The notes below the pieces were generated by a model that did no database searches, was not told the DNA's origin, and saw nothing but the letters and a program-made list of their open reading frames with translations. This document shows, piece by piece, positions 37,501-45,411 of a stretch of DNA of 64,000 bases. Origin of the DNA: Bin87 sp965261195 (lineage in GTDB: Bacteria > Chloroflexota > Dehalococcoidia > Lucifugimonadales > UBA3495); contig OZ253455.1 in assembly GCA_965261195.1 (NCBI GenBank), positions 124,001 to 188,000 on the forward strand, given 5' to 3'. The translations under genes and the position numbers were made by a program. The first letter of the stretch is position 1, and each line of letters opens with the position of its first letter.

Positions 37501-38607
37501 TCATGGTTCCTCCCTATGACGGCTCACCCTTGGGAAGAGACCTGCCGTCTTTAGGTTAGGTTGATGGGCCCAAAGCAGATATACCGAATTGTTGGGCGTG
37601 TTATGAGACAGTACCAGGGGCAGGGAGCACTCCGCGTAGCCGTGAACTACATCAGGCCCGCCTTTCTCAAGATGTTTGTCCATTATTGCGCTGTCGTAAT
37701 ACGCGTGTAGCAGGTTGTCAAAGGCCGGGTAGCGGCCTTGGGTTACCTCGATATCGCCTTCCAATACGTAGACGGACGAGATTTCGCATCTCGGCAGTGA
37801 GGAGGGCCATTTTTCACTCTCAGACCGTTGCTTCAGCGCATCCATGGACCTGCGAGTGGCAATATACAACACCACGTAGACAGTCAGTGTATCCAGCTCC
37901 AGCAGTTCAGCATCGTCGTTAATGCCCTTTAAAGCATTCAGGCATTTGACAATCTTTCCCTTGAAAATTCCATCCTCTTCACGGAGCAGCGAGTCCCCAC
38001 TACCCGAGAAATCATCTAACAGGACCAGCGTGTTGAACCCATCTTTGGGAGAAGACCCGGGGTCAAATTGCGCCAAATCAGCCCGTAACTCTTCCACCAT
38101 TTCCCTACCTTTGTCCAGGGAAATCTGGTAGGTGGCATAGACTTGCTCGTTATTGAGTTCAGCCATTCTTCGGAAGACATCCACCCTGGCACCGTCACTC
38201 AAACCCAAGAACAAAGACTTGCGTTGGGCCTTCTTAAAGGCGTAAGAGGAGAGAATCCTTGAGATCAAGTAGTCGGGCTCTCCTAACTGCTGAGCGACCT
38301 TGCTGACAAGAAAATGCCGGATCACATCGGGATACCCTTGGGCCACAAGGTGGCGCATCTCAGACTCGGAAATGAATATAAGGTGGTCCTTTATGAATTC
38401 GTAAGCTGTACGTTTCTCAGCATCACTCCGGAATTTGCCGAGCCATATGGCCAGGCTTTCGATAAAGTGCATGCCCGGAGAATACTGCTGATATTGGTCG
38501 TATTTATACGTAGCCAAGGCCTGTAGTACGGGCCTCTCTTCAGCCACATCTTCAGGCGACCACCGCATAACTTCAGCAAGTAGCCTTTCAGCCAAAGCTT
38601 CCCTCAT
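37501..38607 (-). CDS. Phosphoribosyltransferase-like protein (PRTase-CE type)
   Basis: 368 residues. The central sequence LLDDFSGSGDS (196-206) is a PRPP-binding loop of the PRTase fold (hydrophobic strand, two acidic residues, then a glycine/Ser turn). The N-terminal ~180 residues are helical; after the PRPP loop come strands such as LDTLTVYVVLYIATRRSMDA and CEISSVYVLEGDIEV. I recall a family of PRTases found in predicted conflict systems (PRTase-CE) beside ORC-CDC6-like ATPases, which this resembles; that link is from memory. It overlaps the SIS-HAD gene (ATGA) upstream and the ATPase gene (ATGA) downstream, so all three are coupled. It is intact. A sugar-phosphate or nucleotide product is the natural guess. 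Confidence 0.7.
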   Translation of the reverse strand: MREALAERLLAEVMRWSPEDVAEERPVLQALATYKYDQYQQYSPGMHFIESLAIWLGKFRSDAEKRTAYEFIKDHLIFISESEMRHLVAQGYPDVIRHFLVSKVAQQLGEPDYLISRILSSYAFKKAQRKSLFLGLSDGARVDVFRRMAELNNEQVYATYQISLDKGREMVEELRADLAQFDPGSSPKDGFNTLVLLDDFSGSGDSLLREEDGIFKGKIVKCLNALKGINDDAELLELDTLTVYVVLYIATRRSMDALKQRSESEKWPSSLPRCEISSVYVLEGDIEVTQGRYPAFDNLLHAYYDSAIMDKHLEKGGPDVVHGYAECSLPLVLSHNTPNNSVYLLWAHQPNLKTAGLFPRVSRHREEP

Positions 38608-40514
38608 GATATATCTCCTACCAGGTCGTCCACCTCGATTTCAAAGGCGCCCGGTCCGACCCGAAGAGAGCTGGCATAATGCCCAATGACTTGCGGTCCC
38701 CTTTGTCCGAGGGGAGACAGGTTCCACGCCCAGTGAGGATTTGAGGGGCAATCGGCTACACTTATACTATAAGGGCTGGCAAGCAGGTGGAGGTCATTTC
38801 CGTCCCACCCACCGCTGTCACCTATGGAAAGCACTTGTGCCTCCGGGTCCTCTTTCTGGATTTTGGCACATACCTGGGCAACGACGCGGCGTTTTGAAAC
38901 CTCTGGGCCGATGATATCTACAGAGTGCCGAGAACGTACAGCTGAGAGACCAACCCATCTCTCTAAGGCTATCAACTCTAGAATCATACGGTGTACAGTC
39001 GCGGGGAGAACCGAAGGCATCGGAGTAACGGTAATTTGGTTTGGACGAAGTTCCAACTCACAACAGTTAGAAATCACCGGGTGCCTCGTTAAGGCTTTCT
39101 GGAGATCCACGAGTGGCCCATCAGCCGGAGGACTATTGTCGGGGTCCCCATCACTGAGATTGAGGACTTGGGCACCGTTATAGAAACCAATCGACACGTC
39201 GTTCCAAATATCGCTATCCAGACAGTTCCTTAGTGAATGTGCTACCGAACGGCCTCTACCAGTTGCTATTCCGACCGAAATTCCATTGGCGATCAGTCCG
39301 GCTATCATGTCCGCCACATGCTGCGGCAAGCGACCGAAACGGTCAGCCTTGGGACACAGCGTATCGTCATAGTCAAATACCACTCCGCCGAACCTGGAAG
39401 CCCCGAGAACGCTGAGATAATCGCTCAAGGCCTGCCTGGTGGCTTCGATTACTTGAGATGGCCAGTGATGGACTGGGCCCCTCAACTTCCTCTCCAATAG
39501 AACTCCCACAGGAGGCTTGCCTTCACGGCTAGGCAGGTTGCCCGGCCGTAGTCGGTAGAGCTTCCGCCCGAATTCTGGCACTCGGGGGCGCCCGGGGTCG
39601 AGTCCCATTAGGGACGACATTTCATTTATCAGATTGAAGGACTTGACCACCAGTTCAACCGCGCCAAGCGCCCCTTCTTCACTGGTTTCCAGCGCGACGA
39701 CGTTGGCTTTACGAGGAAGCAACGCCAAGGTCCTCTCGGACAAGGACTTGGACATTGGCGTTACGAGCGCAACGGTGGTGGTGGTGTCGATATTCTTGTT
39801 TAGCCAGTTATGCCGTCCATGGCCGAAGTTCCTGTAGTCGGCTAGGTGTACATTTCTCAATCCACCTTCGACCAACTTGGACTCGATGTCGATTGCCGCA
39901 ATTTGGCCCCAGTCCCCGTAAAGCAACGAGACCGTATGCTGGTCCCTAGCAATTGATGGCGCTGCCGCACCAAGCCCTGGTAGTTGGCTCGGGACCAAAC
40001 ACGGCTGACCAAAAGCTTCGCAATAGGCTCTATAAATCAACACCATGGCCGATAATATCGAGTTCGTAGCCAAGAATCCGTCCTTCTTGACCGGAGGCTC
40101 GAATTCGGCAATTTGGGCCCATTCACATGGTTCGGCCTCTCGCCTGAGTTTGGAATTGGCCTGGTGGGTCAGGCCTATCAGACTGGTGGGTTCGTCAACT
40201 GCTGCTACCTTGAAGGCATCCAAGATATCGGCGTTGGAGCCACTGGCACTGACCAGCCCTACAGCATGACACCTCAGGAACCGGAACGTCCGAAGTTCCA
40301 ACGGACTGCCGTGCTTGGACAATCTGCCGGTTTGAAACTCATGCATCATCGCCCAAAAGGCAGCGACGGTTAGCGATCCTCCGGACCCTACGGCAAACAG
40401 CGGACTATCACCAGAGGCACGAATGGCATCTGCGAATTCGGTGACGGAACACTGGGAGGCCCAAGCGTACGTCCCAGGCAGTTCAGACATCTCCGTTGCG
40501 TATGGTCTGCCCAT
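38604..40514 (-). CDS. SIS-domain / HAD-phosphatase fusion
   Basis: 636 residues in two halves. Residues 1-320 are a double sugar-isomerase (SIS) fold: AVGSGGSL (41-48), GLVSASGSNADIL (86-98), and in the second unit DIESKLVEGGL and FGHGRHNWLNK. Residues ~370-600 are a HAD phosphatase of the Cof/sucrose-phosphatase type: motif I VVFDYDDTLC (378-387), motif II GIATGRGRS, a Lys in SKRRVV, and motif IV SIGDSGGWDGNDLHLL. Such a pair could isomerise and dephosphorylate a sugar phosphate. It is the first gene of the operon; GGAGGAG lies 11 bp before the ATG at 40514. It is intact. Confidence 0.8.
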   Translation of the reverse strand: MGRPYATEMSELPGTYAWASQCSVTEFADAIRASGDSPLFAVGSGGSLTVAAFWAMMHEFQTGRLSKHGSPLELRTFRFLRCHAVGLVSASGSNADILDAFKVAAVDEPTSLIGLTHQANSKLRREAEPCEWAQIAEFEPPVKKDGFLATNSILSAMVLIYRAYCEAFGQPCLVPSQLPGLGAAAPSIARDQHTVSLLYGDWGQIAAIDIESKLVEGGLRNVHLADYRNFGHGRHNWLNKNIDTTTTVALVTPMSKSLSERTLALLPRKANVVALETSEEGALGAVELVVKSFNLINEMSSLMGLDPGRPRVPEFGRKLYRLRPGNLPSREGKPPVGVLLERKLRGPVHHWPSQVIEATRQALSDYLSVLGASRFGGVVFDYDDTLCPKADRFGRLPQHVADMIAGLIANGISVGIATGRGRSVAHSLRNCLDSDIWNDVSIGFYNGAQVLNLSDGDPDNSPPADGPLVDLQKALTRHPVISNCCELELRPNQITVTPMPSVLPATVHRMILELIALERWVGLSAVRSRHSVDIIGPEVSKRRVVAQVCAKIQKEDPEAQVLSIGDSGGWDGNDLHLLASPYSISVADCPSNPHWAWNLSPLGQRGPQVIGHYASSLRVGPGAFEIEVDDLVGDIS

Positions 40515-41368
40515 GCTTCTAAAGGCTCCTCCGGTCTATTGTCCACACCCGCCGGTTTGCAAAACCGCAGAAACTTGAATCCCAGTGGTTCGGCGACAGG
40601 AAATGCCCAGTTTCCTGCGAAATCCTAACACTAGGGCTGCGCCAAAAGCAATACTTCCCGGGCGGTCCGACCTTGAAATAGTCGAGGCCTGTCCCGATCC
40701 GCGGCTATCAGAAACGGGAAAACGACCAGGCTAGATTACGACTGGCTGAGGGCGCCGAATATCCCGGATTTGTCCAGTTCAGACCCCCCGCTGCGTTCGA
40801 GACGACGACGATCGGCAGGCATCGGGCACCCCAAGATTGAACTTAAGCACCCGGAGAGCCCTTTCTCAGCCGTCGCTCCTTTTGAGCAAGCCCTACACCA
40901 CACTCCTGAAACATCCTGGGATCAGATCGTATTGCCATGCTTGAAGTCGGAAAATCATCCAATTTGGTAGGCTCAGAAGTCCGCACCGGCAGGGGTAAGA
41001 GACCTACCGTACCTCAGAACCAACCACTGCACGATTGGGTTGCTGGTCAACAGGTGGAATCGTCCTTCCGTACGGTTTCGATAAGGATTCCCGCCATCTA
41101 AACCCGAATCCACCGAAGGGGTTGGCGCTGACGTTGACACAAGGGCTGATGAGTAGAGGAAGGCGAACGGGCCAGGCCAGATTCCAATAGATGGTGATGA
41201 GGGCGGCGTGAGGTGGAGTAGAGTCCCAGGAAGTGGTGTAAGAGTTAGCCCCAATCCACCGAAGATATGACTGTGTCGGCGTACTGAAGGGGTAAGAAAG
41301 TGCTCCCGTGTTCGGGGATAATGGTTTTTGAAACAGAAAACCGACCCGAAACGAGGAGCACCCAGAAG
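40515..41368. other. Gene-free stretch upstream of the operon
   Basis: About 850 bp without a convincing coding frame on either strand. It contains the region where the SIS-HAD operon promoter should lie (minus strand), but I cannot pick a clear -35/-10 pair. From about 41100 two copies of a short AATCCACCGAAG motif (near 41104 and 41254) precede the IS1380-type remnant and may belong to that element's 5' region. Confidence 0.5.
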
Positions 41369-41689
41369 ATGCTACCACTTGAGCACCCCGACCGCATCCA
41401 AATCGCCTTTGATGATCACCGCCTGGTGGCCAATGCTGGGCTGATCCTGCTAGCCACGCTGGGCCAGCATCTGGGCCTGCCCGAACTGGTTGACCGGCAC
41501 CTGGACCTGGGTCGCGCGCCAGGCCGAGCCAACACCGGCGACAAGGTGATGACGCTGGTGGCTTCTGCGCTGGCCGGAGGAGACTGCATCGACGACGCCG
41601 ACGTGTTGCGCGCTGGCGGTACTGCCAGCGCCATCGGCTGCGTGGTCAAGGCGCCATCCACCCCGGGTACCTTCCTGTTTCGGTCCTGA
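41369..41689 (+). pseudogene. IS1380-family transposase, N-terminal fragment
   Basis: About 106 residues from an ATG with GAGGAG 8-10 bp upstream. DDHRLVANAGLILLATLGQH followed by LGLPELVDRHLDLG and GDKVMTLVASALAGGDCIDD match the start of IS1380 transposases almost over the full length. After VVKAPSTPGTFLFRS the frame ends at a stop; the remaining ~300 residues, with the catalytic residues, are absent. A relic. Confidence 0.8.
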
Positions 41690-42264
41690 AAAACGCGCTC
41701 TCAGGTCGGTTTTCCGCCCGGGATGACTCTGGGTCGCCCAAGTGGCAAAAAAGCCGTCACAGCTCGTATTTGTACCCTCTATGGCGATTTCTCAGCAAGA
41801 TCGGATGCCCAGTTTTTGGTTCTTGGGCCGGGGCGTCTTTGCACAAAAATTGTTGCTTTTGCTTGGTTCGCTGTTGGAGATGGTGTTGGCCGGCTGGCGG
41901 CGAGCGCCGGAGTCGTGGGATCGGCGAATTGGCTAGAGCCGTAGTAGGTTGGTGGGTATCAGTCGTCCTGCCAGGGGGTCTACAGCGAGGGCGGCCTGCT
42001 CCAGTGTAAACGGCGGTGGCAAAGTGGACCACATGGGCGGCTCGATCGTCGGCTTGCTCCAGTGGTACGTTTTGGCGCCCCCATTGATAGGCGGATGTCG
42101 CACGTCGTGTCGATGGGTCGTCTCCCGTGGCGTTTCGCCGGAGAAGCCCATCAAAGTCAGTGGTGGGATCAACCTGAAGCGACGCCGGCGTCCGTCTGCG
42201 TGGCTCTACGGCGGAAATTTTGGACTTGTTGTAATCGTAGGGGCGCGGCGTCCCTCTGCTGCCT
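41690..42264. other. Intergenic stretch with one possible minus-strand ORF
   Basis: No recognisable gene. On the minus strand 41933-42172 is open for 79 codons, ending WSTLPPPFTLEQAALAVDPL then AGRLIPTNLLRL, which has a plausible composition but no known relatives and no clear ribosome binding site. It may be an unrecognised small gene or the C-terminal part of something lost. Confidence 0.3.
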
Positions 42265-42876
42265 CTATTGATCAGCGGTGAGTTTGGCCTTCACTCTGCT
42301 GCGCAGTCCAGTCTGGCGGTGTTTGAGTGCGCAGTCAGCACAGCGGGCCTGGCCTGGAAGGCTTGGTTTGGCGCATTGGACGCAGAGGCCGAATGATTTG
42401 CGTTCCGCTCGGACTTGCGCTCGATGCTGTTGGTTCTTCTTCTTGTACGCTTCGCTGCGCACTCTCTTGGTTGTCTGGCTTGCTCCTCGGGTCTCTTGGT
42501 CGGCGATCTCTTTCTGGATCCGCTCGATTAATTCTGCATCGTCGAACCGGGGGCGGGGTTTTATACCTTTCGCCCTTCGTCGGTTCTCCGAATCCTGCCG
42601 GGTCCATTCGCGATGTTTCACGGCGCACTCGGCACAACGAGTTTGCCCCTGTATTGCTGCTTGGCCGCAGCGGCACAGACCCTGTTCCTTGCATTCCTGG
42701 CGTTTACGAGCGGGGGTTGGTTTTGGTGCGTGGGCGGGTTTCTTCTGGCTCTCCTGAGTTGGATTCCGGCGTCGGGTGGATTTCGTCCGTTTGATTGATT
42801 GCTTCCGGCTAGGCAGGCGGGTGCGCTTGGGTATAAGTATGGTGTCAATCAAAAATTGTGGCTTAGTGAGGTTCAT
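42265..42876 (-). CDS. Zinc-knuckle protein with two CxC/CxxC - CxxC modules
   Basis: About 203 residues. A Lys/Arg/Pro-rich N-terminal part (residues 1-65) precedes two similar modules: LCRCGQAAIQGQTRCAECAV (about 68-87) and LCVQCAKPSLPGQARCADCA (about 169-188), each with two pairs of Cys, so two zinc ions are likely. Between them is an acidic and helical linker. The basic character suggests nucleic-acid binding. No family name is certain. The best ATG (42876) lies inside a degenerate CRISPR repeat (its GGGATGAACC part), so the true start may be a later TTG near residue 10. It is divergent from nothing and stands alone. Confidence 0.55.
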   Translation of the reverse strand: MNLTKPQFLIDTILIPKRTRLPSRKQSIKRTKSTRRRNPTQESQKKPAHAPKPTPARKRQECKEQGLCRCGQAAIQGQTRCAECAVKHREWTRQDSENRRRAKGIKPRPRFDDAELIERIQKEIADQETRGASQTTKRVRSEAYKKKNQQHRAQVRAERKSFGLCVQCAKPSLPGQARCADCALKHRQTGLRSRVKAKLTADQ

Positions 42877-43058
42877 CCCTGCTAGCACAGGGACAACGTG
42901 AGAGAGGTTTGCATGACACAGTGAGGATTTGGTGGATCCCTGCTCGGGCGGGGCTGACCGTTCATGGTGGGTGTATTCCTGCTTGCGAAGGGTCTACCTA
43001 ACGCTGGAGAAATAACAGGTGGTAGTCGCAGGAGAATCCCTGCTCGTGCAGGGGATGA
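42870..43058 (-). CRISPR. Degenerate CRISPR repeats, I-E-like repeat type B, cluster 1
   Basis: Four imperfect 28-bp repeats at 42870, 42931, 42970 and 43031, sharing ATCCCTGCT (or ATTCCTGCT) and a GGG-TCTAC-like end with the perfect repeats at 45201-45411. Spacings of 61, 39 and 61 bp show array register with one shortened unit. This is the old, leader-distal part of an array or a separate relic; genes at 43095-44854 now lie between it and cluster 2. Confidence 0.7.
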
Positions 43059-43094
43059 TCTGGGTCTTGTCCACTTCGGCATCTCAGGTATGGC

Positions 43095-43793
43095 CTATCG
43101 CCCGCGCACGCTGGGGCTGGTGGTAAATGCGGAAAGCAGGAAGGCGGTAAAGATGGAAAGGACGATGCCGGCGGTGCCCGCCATCGTGATGACTTGGTTG
43201 CGTCGGTTCTCGAACAGCAAGTGGCGGGTGTTGATCACCACGTATGAGGCCGGCGGGCCGTTGGCCGGGTTGGGCTCGGCTCGCCGTTCCAGCGTCCACT
43301 CGGCGTACGCCAGGGGTTGTCTCCAGCCGGGCTTGGTCAGCTCTTCGAGTGTCGTCAGGTAGTCGGTCGGGATGTGGTAAAGGCTGCGGTCTTTCGTGAC
43401 CGGCTTCATGATGGTGGCGCCGTTTGCGTCCTTCTCGTAGACGTGTCCCGATACGAGCGTGCCGCCCTGGGCGGTGATCGAGTTGTGGACGTGCAGCATG
43501 AGCGCATCGCGGTCGCGGTTCCGGACCGTGACCGTCATGCGCGTCAATTTCTGGTCGGTGAGGTCGACGGTCGGCATGGCGCTGACATCGTCCTCGTAGG
43601 TTGAGTGTTCGGGCACCTGGACGGCCGTGGGCGCGCGGGCGCCGAGGTTGTACGATCCGTAGGCGATGATGGCGATGGACCCCAGGATTGCGAGCCAGCA
43701 GAGGATGGCGGCGACCGGCATGGCGATTGGCGAGAACCAGTCCCTTGGGGGTCTTCGGTCGACCGGGTACTGGACGGGCTCGTGTTGGCACAT
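43095..43793 (-). CDS. Two-helix membrane protein, unknown
   Basis: 232 residues. One membrane helix near the N-terminus (MPVAAILCWLAILGSIAIIA, about 25-44) and one near the C-terminus (VITMAGTAGIVLSIFTAFLL, about 201-220), with a ~155-residue extracytoplasmic domain between them (TRMTVTVRNRDRDALMLHV, TDYLTTLEELTKPGW). Family not recognised. The C-terminus ends at the point where a fifth degenerate CRISPR repeat would be expected. It lies between the two CRISPR clusters with two other small minus-strand genes. Confidence 0.6.
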   Translation of the reverse strand: MCQHEPVQYPVDRRPPRDWFSPIAMPVAAILCWLAILGSIAIIAYGSYNLGARAPTAVQVPEHSTYEDDVSAMPTVDLTDQKLTRMTVTVRNRDRDALMLHVHNSITAQGGTLVSGHVYEKDANGATIMKPVTKDRSLYHIPTDYLTTLEELTKPGWRQPLAYAEWTLERRAEPNPANGPPASYVVINTRHLLFENRRNQVITMAGTAGIVLSIFTAFLLSAFTTSPSVRGR

Positions 43794-43818
43794 GCTGGTG
43801 TCCTTGTGCTGGGCGGCG

Positions 43819-44337
43819 TTAGCTCACGTTGCTGGCTACTGGCTGTGGGGTCGCGTTGGGTTCTGGTTGGCGGTCCAGTGCGATGGCGGTCAGCACCACG
43901 AGGTTATCCTTGGTCGTGCGTCCTGCCGGCGGTGCGGGGGCGCCGGCCCGGATCGTGAGCTGGATGTAGTCCTGCTGGCGCTGTCTCCAGATGTTCCTGC
44001 CGTCGTGTCGTGTGTCCGGTATCGGCAAGAGGTCGATCTCCTGCATGGTCCGGATCTGGTGCTCGCTCAGTCCGTAGTGGTCCCTGAGTGGGTCCAGCTT
44101 GGGGCGTCCGAGCGGGATGCCGAGGATCCGGCAGCGGCAGCGGCAGCGGTGGTCGGTGCGTCTTGCGATCTCGGTCGCCAGTTCCAGGGTCGTGATGTCG
44201 TAGAGCCACCGCGGTCGGTGGCCTCCGCAGAAGTGGTCTGCACCGACTCGGGGCGGTTCGACCGGTCCTATGTCGGGGCGTGTGGCTAGCGTGTCGTGCA
44301 GTTCCTGGAGGTGCCTGATCTGGGCGGTGGTGAGCAT
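43819..44337 (-). CDS. Hypothetical protein between CRISPR clusters
   Basis: 172 residues from an ATG at 44337 with GAGGAG upstream; the frame extends further but the earlier part is low-complexity. The middle carries a Cys-Arg run (HRCRCRCRILGI) with a His nearby that could bind a metal, and the N-terminal part is helical (MLTTAQIRHLQELHDTLAT). LDPLRDHYGLSEHQIRTMQE has helix-turn-helix-like character. Family not recognised. It ends 26 bp before the start of the membrane-protein gene on the same strand. Confidence 0.55.
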   Translation of the reverse strand: MLTTAQIRHLQELHDTLATRPDIGPVEPPRVGADHFCGGHRPRWLYDITTLELATEIARRTDHRCRCRCRILGIPLGRPKLDPLRDHYGLSEHQIRTMQEIDLLPIPDTRHDGRNIWRQRQQDYIQLTIRAGAPAPPAGRTTKDNLVVLTAIALDRQPEPNATPQPVASNVS

Positions 44338-44533
44338 CTTTATGTCTCCTCGCGTCGGGCTGGCGGATGTCGCTGGGTTGCTCGTTCGATGGGCGTCAGG
44401 GGCAGAGTATCCGCGGGCCTGGGCCCGAGTTTTGTTCGGAGCGTGCCGGCAAGCATTATGGTTTCCCCGTCGGGTTGGGCTGTTCCGGGCGCGGCTCACG
44501 CCTGGCATCCATGCTGGCGCGGGGTTGTTGTCG

Positions 44534-44854
44534 TTAGTCGTCGGCTTCTTCGCCAGTTGTGTCGGAGTCGTGGGTCTCGTCGGGTGCGCAGCGTTCGAGG
44601 GCGATGCCGTGGAACTCTTCGTCTTCCTCAAGCGTGTCGCGTGGCATGAAGTTCTCCGTCAGCTGCCACATTATGTCCTGGGACGCGACTTCCGCGAACC
44701 GCTGTTGCTGGGCTGCCGTCAGGTCGTGCCAGTCGAGGTGTCGCGCTGGCTCTTTTCCGCATTCTCCCTGGCAGTCGTCTTGGCCGGTGTCGTGGTTCCA
44801 GTGGCCTTTGAGCAGCAGGTCGGTGATGATGAGCCCGTCGTTGTTGACAGACAC
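44534..44854 (-). CDS. Small acidic hypothetical protein
   Basis: 106 residues from a GTG at 44854 (VSVNNDGLIITDLLLKGHWN). Upstream the frame remains open to 44986 but there encodes CRISPR repeats and spacers, so the later start is chosen. The protein is rich in Asp and Glu, has two Cys in DDCQGECGKE, and ends with a very acidic tail (ETHDSDTTGEEADD). DWHDLTAAQQQRFAEVAS looks like an amphipathic helix. Function unknown. It is the first of three same-strand small genes between the CRISPR clusters. Confidence 0.5.
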   Translation of the reverse strand: MSVNNDGLIITDLLLKGHWNHDTGQDDCQGECGKEPARHLDWHDLTAAQQQRFAEVASQDIMWQLTENFMPRDTLEEDEEFHGIALERCAPDETHDSDTTGEEADD

Positions 44855-44909
44855 GTCTCGAATATCGCTGGGTCTGCGGCGTAGTCGTGAGGAGCCGGTG
44901 CATGGATGG

Positions 44910-45411
44910 GGCGTATCCCTGCTCGCGCAAGGTGTACTGCTTGTGGCTGGACTCAGCACCTTCCGCCGGGGTGTATCCCTGCTCATGCGGGGCGTATCTG
45001 ACCCTGGATGAGATCGAGGTCTGTCAGCATGGGTGATCCCTGCCTGCGCTGGGGGGCGCTGACGGCAAGCCTAGCCGAATGGTGCGCTCGGGTATATCCC
45101 TGTTTTCGCAGGGTGATCGTCGTGTGCTGGCTCTGGATCGGAGGATCCCTGCTGGCGCGGGGTCTACGTTGGTCAATGTGGCGTCAGCCCTCTCAATGAC
45201 GGTGTATCCCTGCTCGCGCGGGGTCTACGCGTAGACGCCCATGGCTAGCACCAGCGTCACGGGTGTATCCCTGCTCGCGCGGGGTCTACTCCGGCCGGCA
45301 TAGGGTGAGGAAAGGGCACTGCGGTGTATCCCTGCTCGCGCGGGGTCTACGAACCAGGTTGGCGTCGGCGCTGACCTTGTTGAGGTGTATCCCTGCTCGC
45401 GCGGGGTCTAC
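44910..45411 (-). CRISPR. CRISPR array, I-E-like repeat type B, cluster 2
   Basis: Nine 28-bp repeats starting at 44910, 44970, 45031, 45091, 45140, 45201, 45262, 45323 and 45384. The last four are identical (core TATCCCTGCTCGCGCGGGG); those on the left are increasingly degenerate, and one spacer is shortened. Spacers are about 33 bp. On the minus strand the repeat begins GTAGACCCCGCGCGAGCAGG and ends TACACC, the type I-E form. Perfect repeats are normally at the leader end, so the leader should be on the right (after 45411) and transcription leftward. No cas gene is in the window. Confidence 0.95.

Larger units (their letters stand above)
34108..37504 (-). pseudogene. AAA/ORC-CDC6-like ATPase, interrupted by an IS66-family element
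   Basis: Removing the IS (35076-36526) and one copy of GACTTGCT joins the frame seamlessly at KEAQQV-EVGSF (residue 326/327), giving a 645-residue protein. Residues 1-330 are a P-loop ATPase: Walker A SAPGGGKTS (49-57) and Walker B VLVMFDDV (234-241), with a short conserved start (RNPFRIRASEHI). The layout resembles ORC/CDC6-like ATPases reported in prokaryotic conflict systems. The C-terminal ~320 residues are helical with several Trp and Arg and no known motif. The start overlaps the PRTase gene by 4 bp (ATGA). As it stands only the N-terminal ATPase half could be made, ending VTVQG after the insertion. Confidence 0.85.

Noticed and set aside
40515..41368. A possible extra gene upstream of the SIS-HAD operon
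   Set aside because: Short open frames here have no conserved features or ribosome binding site; reported only as gene-free.
43092..43119. A fifth degenerate CRISPR repeat exactly 61 bp after 43031
   Set aside because: The position fits the array register and the first part (GG-TATC) matches, but the rest does not, and the stretch is the end of a plausible protein gene. The match is too weak to call.
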